A stretch of DNA of 16,870 nt from an uncultured Collinsella sp. (GTDB taxonomy: Bacteria > Actinomycetota > Coriobacteriia > Coriobacteriales > Coriobacteriaceae): contig USBA01000018.1 of assembly GCA_900552735.1 (NCBI GenBank), positions 1 to 16,870 of the forward strand. Reading direction: 5' to 3'. A model generated the notes under the pieces. The model searched no databases. It was given only the letters and a program-made list of their open reading frames with translations, and was not told the DNA's origin. This document shows positions 5,446 to 13,100 of the stretch, in pieces. Made by a program: the position numbers and the translations under genes. The stretch's first letter is position 1. Every line of letters begins with the position of its first letter.

Positions 5446-7686
5446 CTAGTCAAACAGGCTCGGCATGTCGTTTTCTTTCATAAGGGCACCGGCGGAGGGG
5501 AGGTTCTGCGCGGTGAACTTCTCGGCCGAGACGCCGGCGCCAAGAATCTCCTCGGTTGTGCCGACGGTGGTGACCGAGCGGCCCTTCTTGGCGGTAAAGG
5601 CCTGGACGCCCTGCGTGTTGGTGGTCGTCTTGGTCTTGAGCAGCGACGTGTTGAAGTTCATCAAACGATAGTCGCTCGAGACCAGCGCGATGTCACGATC
5701 TGTGTTGAGCACCTGGGCATACAGCAGCTTGCTGCCACCGTAGATGGCGTTCTTGAGGCGTTTGCGGTTGGTCTTGGTGACGTATCCAGAAAGTGCGACG
5801 CGCACCACGCGGCCGTTCTCAAAGACAAACAACACGTCGGCCTTGTAGTCCTCGGGGTCGATGACCCAGATGACACTCTCGTCGGGTTCCATCTCAAGAT
5901 CGGTCGGCAGGTACGAGCCCAGCTGGGCCGACTTGGTGTCCTCAAAAGCCGCAACCTTGCACTTGTACACCTGGCTCTTGTTGGTAAAGACCAGCAGCTC
6001 GTGGGTGTTGGAGGATGGGAACTCGATAAAGGGCTTATCGCCGTCCTTGTACTTGAGCGTGGTGGCCTTCTTGAGTACGCGGTCCGTCATCTTCTTAAGG
6101 TAGCCATCGCGCGAGAGCATGATGGTGACCGGGTACTCCTCGACCTCGGGCTCCAAGCTTACTTCGATAACCTCATGGGGCTCGATCCTGCCCGTGCGGC
6201 GCGGCATCACATACTTCTTGTTGACCGCGGCCAGCTCGTCGCTGATGACCTTCTTGATGTTCTCCTCGCTGGAGAGGATCTCCTCAAGCTCGGCAATCTC
6301 GCCCTCAAGCTTAGCGATGTCCTTGGTGCGGTTGAGGATGTACTCCTCGTTGATGTTGCGGAGCTTGAGCTCGGCAACAAACTCGGCCTGGGTCTCGTCG
6401 ATGTCGAAGCCGCGCATAAGGTTGGGCACGACCTCGGCCTCGAGCTTGGTGCCACGGATGATGGCGATCGCCTTGTCGATGTCGAGCAGGATCGCCTCGA
6501 GGCCGTGCAGCAGGTGCAGGCGCTCGGACTTTTTTCCCAGGTCAAAGTTAATGCGGCGACGCGTGGACTCAATACGCCACTTGACCCACTCGTGCAGGAT
6601 CTGACGCACGCCCATAACGCGAGGGTAACCATCGACCAACACGTTGAAGTTGCACGAGAACGAATCCTGCAGCGTGGTCGAGCGATAGAGCTTGGCCATG
6701 AGCTTGTCGGGATCGACACCGCGCTTAAGGTCGATGGCGATGCGCAGGCCCGAGAGGTCGGTCTCGTCGCGGATGTCGGCGATCTCCTTGACCTTGCCCT
6801 CCTTGGAGAGCTTGACGATGCGCTCGATGATGACATCGGTCTTGGTGGTGTAGGGAATCTCGTAGACCTCGATGATGCGCTCTTCGGGAATCCAGCGCCA
6901 GCGGGAGCGGATCTGGAAGCTGCCAAGGCCGGTCTCGATAATCTTTTCCATCTCCTCGCGGCGGTAGATGATCTCGCCGCCGGTCGAGAAGTCGGGCATG
7001 GGCATGTATTCGAGCAGGTCGCAGTCGGGGTCCTGCAGGTAGTGCATTGTGGCAGTGCAGACCTCGTTGAGGTTGAAGCCGCAGATGTCGGACGCCATGG
7101 CGACACCGATGCCCTTGTTGGCTGAGACGAGGATATTGGGGAACGTGGTGGGCAGCAGGCGCGGCTCCTTCATGGCGCCGTCGTAGCTGTCGACGAAGTC
7201 GACCGGGTCCTTGTCGATGTCCTTGAAGATCTCGGCGCTGATGGGGGAGAGCTTGGCCTCGGTGTAACGCGAGGCGGCGTAGCTCAGGTCGCCCGAATAG
7301 TACTTGCCAAAGTTGCCCTTCGACTCCACGAAGGGCGCAAGCAGCGCTTCGTTGCCCGTCGCCAGGCGCACCATCGTCTCGTAGATCGCGGCATCGCCGT
7401 GCGGGTTGAGCTTCATGGTCTGGCCCACGATGTTGGCGCTCTTCTGGCGCTCGCCCTTGAGCAGACCCATCTTGTACATGGTGTAGAGCAGCTTGCGGTG
7501 CGAGGGCTTAAAGCCGTCGATCTCGGGGAATGCACGCGAGACGTTGACGCTCATGGCGTAGGGCATGTAGTTGACCTCGAGCGTCTGCGTGATCGGCTGG
7601 TCGGTGACCTCGGAGTGCAGGCCGATGACGTTTTCGGCGTTGACCTGCTTTTTCTTTGGCTGGTTCTTCGTCTTCTTCTTTGCCAC
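5446..7686 (-). CDS. type IIA DNA topoisomerase subunit A (GyrA/ParC-like), divergent
   Basis: This 746-residue subunit does DNA breakage and rejoining in an A2B2 topoisomerase. The start is a GTG at 7686 preceded by GAGGAA. After a Lys-rich leader (1-15), residues 35-500 form the breakage-reunion domain: Phe-Lys-Pro-Ser-His-Arg at 59-64, His-Gly-Asp at 96-98, and the catalytic tyrosine at 141 in Ala-Ser-Arg-Tyr-Thr. A coiled-coil region follows at about 400-490. Residues 500-740 carry pinwheel-like blades, such as Ser-Arg-Asp-Gly-Tyr-Leu-Lys-Lys. I see no GyrA-box (QRRGGKG), so relaxation/decatenation (ParC-like) is more likely than supercoiling. The QRDR serine is replaced by Ala99 and the acidic residue is Glu103. 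It lies 45 bases after the B subunit in one operon. Confidence 0.9.
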   Translation of the reverse strand: MAKKKTKNQPKKKQVNAENVIGLHSEVTDQPITQTLEVNYMPYAMSVNVSRAFPEIDGFKPSHRKLLYTMYKMGLLKGERQKSANIVGQTMKLNPHGDAAIYETMVRLATGNEALLAPFVESKGNFGKYYSGDLSYAASRYTEAKLSPISAEIFKDIDKDPVDFVDSYDGAMKEPRLLPTTFPNILVSANKGIGVAMASDICGFNLNEVCTATMHYLQDPDCDLLEYMPMPDFSTGGEIIYRREEMEKIIETGLGSFQIRSRWRWIPEERIIEVYEIPYTTKTDVIIERIVKLSKEGKVKEIADIRDETDLSGLRIAIDLKRGVDPDKLMAKLYRSTTLQDSFSCNFNVLVDGYPRVMGVRQILHEWVKWRIESTRRRINFDLGKKSERLHLLHGLEAILLDIDKAIAIIRGTKLEAEVVPNLMRGFDIDETQAEFVAELKLRNINEEYILNRTKDIAKLEGEIAELEEILSSEENIKKVISDELAAVNKKYVMPRRTGRIEPHEVIEVSLEPEVEEYPVTIMLSRDGYLKKMTDRVLKKATTLKYKDGDKPFIEFPSSNTHELLVFTNKSQVYKCKVAAFEDTKSAQLGSYLPTDLEMEPDESVIWVIDPEDYKADVLFVFENGRVVRVALSGYVTKTNRKRLKNAIYGGSKLLYAQVLNTDRDIALVSSDYRLMNFNTSLLKTKTTTNTQGVQAFTAKKGRSVTTVGTTEEILGAGVSAEKFTAQNLPSAGALMKENDMPSLFD

Positions 7687-7731
7687 GATTTCCTCTTGAA
7701 CTTCTTATGGGCCGTCGTTATCGATTTGCTG

Positions 7732-9729
7732 CTACTGCAGGTCCAGCTGGTCCAGGTATTCCTTGCCGTGCTCGGAGATATGGCGCTTGCGGCCTGCCTC
7801 GTCGTTGCCCAGCAACAGGTTGAACATGGTTTCCATCTTGGTGACGTCCTCGGGCTCCACCTTGATCAGACGACGCGTCTCGGGATTCATGGTGGTGAGC
7901 CACATCATGTCCGGGTCGTTCTCACCAAGACCCTTGGAGCGGTTGATGGAGCACTTTTGGTCGCCAATCTCCTTGAGGATGCCGTTCTTCTCGAGCTCGG
8001 TGTAGGCAAAGTAGGTCTTCTCTTTGCAGTTGATCTCGTAGAGCGGCGATTCGGCGATATATACGTAACCCTCGTCGATAAGCGTGGGCACCAGGCGGTA
8101 GAGCATGGTGAGCACGAGCGTACGGATGTGATAACCGTCGACGTCGGCGTCCGTACAGATGATGACCTTGTTCCAGTTGAGGTTGTCCAGGTCAAAGGAA
8201 CCAAGGTTCTTGATGCGCTTGTCCTTGATCTCCACACCGCAGCCCAGCACGCGCATAAGGTCCATGATGATGTCGGACTTAAAGATGCGCGGGTAGTCCT
8301 CTTTCAGGCAGTTGAGGATCTTACCGCGGACGGGCATAACGCCCTGGAACTCGGCATCGCGCGAGGTGCGAATGGCGCCTGCTGCCGAGTCGCCCTCTAC
8401 GATGTAGATCTCGCGACGGTTCTTATCTTTGGAGCGGCAGTCGATGAACTTCTGCACGCGGTTGGCCATGTCGGTCTTCTGCTGCAGGTTGGTCTTGATG
8501 CTCTGGCGCGTCTTTTCGGCGTTCTCGCGCGAGCGCTTGTTGATGAGCACCTGCTCCATGATCTTGTTGGCGGCGTCTTTGTTCTCGATCAAGTAGGTCG
8601 AGAGGCGCTCCTTAAAGAAGGCCGTCATAGCCTGCTGGATAAAGCGGTTGTTGATGGCCTTCTTAGTCTGGTTTTCGTAGGACGTCTGGGTTGAGAAGCA
8701 GTTGGTCACCAGCACCAGGCAGTCCTGGACGTCCTGCCATTTGATGCCGCTCTCGTTTTTGTTGTACTTGCCCTGTTGCTTAATGTAGGCATCGATGGCG
8801 CTGGTCAGAGCGCTGCGGGCGGCCTTCTCGGGCGAGCCGCCATTCTCGAGCCACGATGAGTTGTGGTAGTACTCCTGCATCATGAAGGTGCGCGAGAAGC
8901 ACATGCACGCGGTAATCTTCACGTTGTAGTCGGGCAGGTCCTCGCGGTCGCGACCTCGACGGTCGGCCTCGATAAAGAAAGGCTCGGTGAGGTAGTCGGT
9001 GCCGACCTTCTCGAGCACGTAGTCTTCGATGCCCTTGGGATAGCAAAAATCCTCTTCGGAAAACTCGCCATCGTCGCCCTCGATGCGCAGGCGGAAGGTC
9101 ACGTTGGCGTTGACCACGGCCTGGCGGCGCATGGTCTCGCGATACCAGTCGTGGGGGATGCTGATGGAGGTAAAGACCTCAAGATCGGGGCGCCACTTGA
9201 TGGTGGTGCCGGTGCGGTTCTCGTCGCTGGGCTCAATCTCGAGTGCCTTCTTTTTGGCACCGACGACCTTGCCCTTCTTAAAGTGCAGGGAGTACTTGTT
9301 GCCGTCGCGCCAAACGGTGACGTCCATGTACTCGGAGGCGTACTGGGTCGCGCACGAGCCTAGGCCGTTGGTGCCGAGCGAGAAGTCGTAGTCGCCGCCC
9401 TGGTTATTGTTATATTTGCCGCCGGCGTAGAGCTCGCAAAAGACGAGTTCCCAGTTAAAGCGCTTCTCGGAGGGGTTCCAGTCGAGCGGGCAGCCGCGGC
9501 CGTTGTCCTCTACCTGAATGGAACCATCGCGAAAGGCGGTAAGGGTGATGAGCTTGCCGTAGCCCTGGCGCGCCTCGTCAACGGCGTTGGACAGGATCTC
9601 GAAGGCAGCGTGTGCACAGCCATCGAGTCCGTCCGAGCCAAAGATAACGGCAGGGCGCAGGCGTACGCGCTCCTCGTCCTTGAGCTGGCGGATACTGTCG
9701 TTACCATAGTTTGCGGTGTTTTTTGCCAT
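7732..9729 (-). CDS. type IIA DNA topoisomerase subunit B (GyrB/ParE-like), divergent
   Basis: This 665-residue ATPase subunit partners the GyrA/ParC-like protein downstream. The N-terminal GHKL domain has Glu44 and Asn48 (general base and magnesium ligand) in Phe-Glu-Ile-Leu-Ser-Asn-Ala-Val-Asp-Glu-Ala. Asp-Asn-Gly-Arg-Gly is at 75-79, and the ATP lid has Gly-Thr-Asn-Gly-Leu-Gly at 119-124, where GyrB has Gly-Leu-His-Gly-Val-Gly. The transducer Gln-Thr-Lys loop is at 354-356. The TOPRIM domain shows Glu-Gly-Asp-Ser-Ala at 445-449 and Asp-Ala-Asp-Val-Asp at 527-531, followed by Lys-Gly-Leu-Gly-Glu at 599-603. All catalytic residues are present, so it should be active. The length fits GyrB/ParE. 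Its divergence suggests a second topoisomerase set rather than the main gyrase; that is inference. GAGAG precedes the ATG. Confidence 0.9.
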   Translation of the reverse strand: MAKNTANYGNDSIRQLKDEERVRLRPAVIFGSDGLDGCAHAAFEILSNAVDEARQGYGKLITLTAFRDGSIQVEDNGRGCPLDWNPSEKRFNWELVFCELYAGGKYNNNQGGDYDFSLGTNGLGSCATQYASEYMDVTVWRDGNKYSLHFKKGKVVGAKKKALEIEPSDENRTGTTIKWRPDLEVFTSISIPHDWYRETMRRQAVVNANVTFRLRIEGDDGEFSEEDFCYPKGIEDYVLEKVGTDYLTEPFFIEADRRGRDREDLPDYNVKITACMCFSRTFMMQEYYHNSSWLENGGSPEKAARSALTSAIDAYIKQQGKYNKNESGIKWQDVQDCLVLVTNCFSTQTSYENQTKKAINNRFIQQAMTAFFKERLSTYLIENKDAANKIMEQVLINKRSRENAEKTRQSIKTNLQQKTDMANRVQKFIDCRSKDKNRREIYIVEGDSAAGAIRTSRDAEFQGVMPVRGKILNCLKEDYPRIFKSDIIMDLMRVLGCGVEIKDKRIKNLGSFDLDNLNWNKVIICTDADVDGYHIRTLVLTMLYRLVPTLIDEGYVYIAESPLYEINCKEKTYFAYTELEKNGILKEIGDQKCSINRSKGLGENDPDMMWLTTMNPETRRLIKVEPEDVTKMETMFNLLLGNDEAGRKRHISEHGKEYLDQLDLQ

Positions 9730-9783
9730 ACTCGCTCTCTCGGTGCTCCCTTGCTGCGTTTAAGTCATATAGATAGTCAAGGT

Positions 9784-9812
9784 AGCATAGCCCAGCCCAT
9801 AGGCGATTCCAA
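9784..9812 (-). promoter_or_regulatory. sigma-70-type promoter of the topoisomerase operon
   Basis: On the minus strand TTGGAA (9812-9807) and TATGCT (9789-9784) are separated by exactly 17 bases. Transcription would start near 9777, giving a leader of about 50 bases before the ATG at 9729. No other good candidate exists in this gap. Confidence 0.5.
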
Positions 9813-9824
9813 CCAACACGAAAT

Positions 9825-9853
9825 CCATCGAACAATCGTTCGGAGTTCGATGG
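9825..9853. promoter_or_regulatory. 9-bp inverted repeat with an alternative pairing arm
   Basis: CCATCGAAC (9825-9833) pairs with GTTCGATGG (9845-9853). Inside the loop another GTTCG (9838-9842) can pair with the same CGAAC, so two mutually exclusive stems are possible. It lies just upstream of the topoisomerase promoter on one side and of the small plus-strand ORF on the other. Role unknown. Confidence 0.4.
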
Positions 9854-9861
9854 AGATTAGT

Positions 9862-9898
9862 TTACTCGGACAAAACCGAGTCGGCTCTGTCCGAGTAA
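9862..9898. promoter_or_regulatory. 11-bp perfect inverted repeat, possible operator or RNA structure
   Basis: TTACTCGGACA (9862-9872) and TGTCCGAGTAA (9888-9898) are perfect complements with a 15-base loop. The loop holds a second CCGAGT (9876-9881) that can pair with the left arm instead, mirroring the dual-pairing layout of the neighbouring dyad. No T-tract follows, so a simple terminator is unlikely. The short CCGAGTCGG in its loop recurs at about 10087-10095. Confidence 0.45.
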
Positions 9899-9914
9899 GT
9901 TTGAAGACGGCCGA

Positions 9915-10031
9915 ATGTGTCTTGCTGCGTTTGCGGTTGGATACGCTGTCGAAGACATGTCGTGCGGATTGTTGGCGAAAAGACGCCGTGCCAAGCTCGA
10001 GGCAGAACTCGACTCCTCTGACGATATCTAA
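9915..10031 (+). CDS. possible 38-residue small protein, unknown function
   Basis: An ATG at 9915 opens 38 codons ending in TAA at 10029-10031. The peptide has a short apolar start (Met-Cys-Leu-Ala-Ala-Phe-Ala-Val-Gly-Tyr-Ala-Val), then a basic-to-acidic helix (Leu-Ala-Lys-Arg-Arg-Arg-Ala-Lys-Leu-Glu-Ala-Glu-Leu-Asp) and a tail of Ser-Ser-Asp-Asp-Ile. Its composition is protein-like, and a hairpin with a T-run on the same strand follows 5 bases later, which argues for plus-strand transcription. Against it, there is no clear ribosome binding site and no named family. The tail could also be the end of a longer gene whose front has been lost. Confidence 0.35.
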   Translation: MCLAAFAVGYAVEDMSCGLLAKRRRAKLEAELDSSDDI

Positions 10032-10036
10032 TGCGT

Positions 10037-10074
10037 AATGGGCTGGCTCTGGGTATCCAGAACCAGCCCATTTT
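10037..10074 (+). terminator. intrinsic terminator hairpin (plus strand)
   Basis: The arms at 10037-10052 and 10057-10072 pair over 15 base pairs with a single mismatch (10047/10062) around a GTAT loop, and a TTTT run is at 10071-10074. On the minus strand no T-run follows. It therefore best terminates plus-strand transcription, such as the small ORF just before it, though it may also slow transcription from the convergent surface-protein gene ending at 10122. Confidence 0.65.
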
Positions 10075-10121
10075 GATGTTCGATGAGCCGAGTCGGCGTC
10101 TCTCGCAAAAGTAACTAGGAG

Positions 10122-13100
10122 CTAGCGAGGCCTATCCGAATTGACCTCATTGGCGGTATCGCTTTCGAGCGCCGTGCGGCGGGCGCTGTAGGCGACGAGG
10201 CCGGCACCAGCTGCGGCGAGTGCTGCGGCGGCTGCCGTAAAGGGAGCGTTGACGTCGCCCGTGCCCGCAAGCGCGCCCGCTTTTCCGGAGCGCTTGTTAT
10301 TGCCGTGATCCTTGCCGCTGCCAGAGCCACTGCCGCCACCTGAGCTGCTTCCGCCGTAGCCAGCTCCACTCGTGCCGCCATCGCCGTCGACCGTCATCGG
10401 TGCATCGTGAAGTCCTGTCGTATCCGCACTGCCGCATACGCCGATCTGAACTTCTGAGCGCTCGCATGCCGCGCCGGGCACATGAAGCTCGTGCAGTACG
10501 GCACCCAGCGCCGAGTTTGCACCCGGTCGAATTTCCTCGAGTGTTATGGGATCGAGCGCCACCAGATTACGCGCCTTCGCATACAGCGTTACGCGTTTGC
10601 CCACTTCGTCGCTCCAACTCTCGGGGATGGCGAAGCTCATGCGGAACTGTGCCGTGCAACCCGGTGCCAGCGCGGCGTTGCCGTTGTCGGCTACCAGCGG
10701 GTGCGTCGCAAAATGTGCGCCCAGCGCCTCGAGCGCGTACTTCACGTGTGCCATGTCGTTGGCCGAAGCATCCTCGGCAAGCTCTGGATCGTAGATCGAA
10801 GCCATGCGTGCGTTCGCTCCGAATCCGATGGATGCGCTGGAGAACGGCTGGCTGGAGCCCTCTCGGTACAGATCGATCGTGCCGGCGGTCAGCAAGGTGT
10901 TGCCGTCGTTTCGCACCGTGACCATGAAGGATTCGCCTGCTGCTCCGGGCACCACCGCGCCCGAGGTAGCAACGGCGCCCGTCGGAGTGGCACACGCCAC
11001 CAAGGGCACTTCGATGCCGTGCAGCTCTGCCTCGCTCTTCTCCGCGCTCACAATGTGCGTGGCGAGCGCGGAGAGCATGCCTCCCGACGTCAAAAATGTC
11101 GTTATCTGATCGACGGGATGGTCCAGCTCGCACATCACAAACGGCTCCGTGAACAGATCGCCTGCCAAGGTGCTGGCAAAGATGCGGAAGTGCTTGCCCA
11201 TCACTGCTACCGGGTTGCCTTCTTCGTCGTAGGTTTGTCCCACCTTGCCATCGGTGTTCTCTACATAGAGCACGCATCTGCCGTTGTTGCTTACGCTAAA
11301 CGATGCCGGGCCACAGCCTGCGGCACCCACGGGTTGTGTTGCAAATGCCGATGCGCCTCGCGTCCAAGTAATATGCTGCAGTTGCTCGTTGACGGTTGCC
11401 AAAAAGCCCGAATGTTGTGGCCACGGCACCGCGTGGGGTACTGTGGCATCTGGTGGCATAACGCCCCAACCCGCGATGGACTGGCCGATCACGGCATACG
11501 ATGCGCAGCCACAACCGTTTGCAGTTTCGTATGCAACGGGCACCACCATTTTGCCGTTGATATTCTCGGGTACGCCCAGCTCGATGCTCGATGGCGCTTG
11601 CGGAAAGCGGAGAACTTGGCGGAACGTCAGGCTGTCGCCCGAAACGTCCGACCATAGGGTAAAGCACTCCAGCGCAACCTCAGCCTCGCTGCCGAGCGCC
11701 TTTTCTGCGGTGGTTCCGCGGCGGTGGAGGTAGGCACCCGACAGGCGCCCGTCGACCAGCGTCTTGCCCACCGTGATACGCGGGCACTGCAGGCAATGGT
11801 AGCCATCCTCTTGCAGGCGGCCGCGCGAGATGCTGCGCCACGACGTGTGCGACATCACGCGAACTCCGCCGTTGCTTATGCGCAGGCGCACAACGGACAG
11901 TATGCCGGATGTGCTCGCCGCATCGAAAAGGGTGTTGTCGCCGTCGGGGCGCTCGCCCGAGACCAGCAGCACGTAGGCGTCCTGGTTTCTCCTCCCGTCT
12001 GTATATTCCACCACGTCGAAGTCGTAATCGAATATGCCGTTGCGCTCCACGTCGCCCTCGCCAAACCCAAGGGAGAAGTCCACGGGCGTGGGAGCGGACC
12101 ACGTGCCGTTCGTTTTTGTATGCACCACCAGGCGCGAGCGACCGTTCTCGCCGTAGCGCACCGAGGCGATACGGAACAAGCACTCCACGCCGGCGATTAT
12201 CGCCAGCTTCATGTGGGCTTCGCTGAGCACGCCAGCAAACAGCACGTTGTCGCTCGAGGGCCTGATGCCGCCACGCTCGTCCTCCGATACACCAGCAGAA
12301 TTGGCGTTGGGGTCCGCAGCGGCGTCCCTCGCCTGCCCGATATAGGTGTACTTATACATCGGCGCGGCGTTTTCGTCGTTCTCTATCAGTGCGTGGACGA
12401 AATGTTCGACCTGTCCCGTGTCGTCGCTTTCTGCATCCGCCTCGAGCTCAATGCGCGTGACCGACCGGTCCCAATCGCGTACGGTAGGCGCGACATTCCT
12501 TGCAGTGGCCTTAACCTCGGCGCGTGCGAGCAGCTCGGCGTTGGTGACGATGGTGGCCGATGCGATAAATTGCGGCACACCACCCGCCTCGGCGTTGCCG
12601 GCCGAGCCGAAACAGGCATCCAGCGTGTAAGGCGCATCTCCGCCCAATGCGAGCTCAGAGCGCTGGAGCACATACTGGTTGCCATTGTTCACCGACATAT
12701 TCCACGAATCGAGGAGTGTGGGCCACGACCCCGACCAAGCCTTGGTGGTCCACTTGAACATTACGAACTGGAGTATCACATCGACATCGACATCTGCACC
12801 TACGCGCAGTCGCGGAAGCTGGTGTCCATCTGCCTTCTCGTACCCAATGAACAGCGTGAGGGATGCGGCGCCGCGCACGGCAGACGAGGCGACGCCTGCA
12901 ACGCCGGCGCCAAAGGTGACGGCAAGTCCAATCTGGATGGTGAACGAGCCAGACGTGTTTGAATAGTCGAGCGAAATGTTTTTAAAAAACGCCGCGCCGC
13001 TGCCGTGCGTGTGGGCACCCACGGCGAGCGCCAGCTTCGCCAGCACCCAGGGGTTGACGTTTAGGAAAAACGGCACCGGTCCTAGGGTAAACTGCTCGGT

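Noticed and set aside
5383..8694. Long plus-strand open frames (580 and 431 codons) opposite the topoisomerase genes
   Set aside because: They are antisense shadows of two well-supported genes. Their translations are low-complexity Leu/Val/Asp/Gly-rich with no domains or ribosome binding sites, as expected from complementary GC-rich codons.
10482..12962. Plus-strand open frames of 391 and 412 codons opposite the giant surface protein
   Set aside because: Composition is rich in Arg, Cys, His and Ala with no recognisable fold, and no promoter or ribosome binding site is seen. The minus-strand gene explains the open frame.
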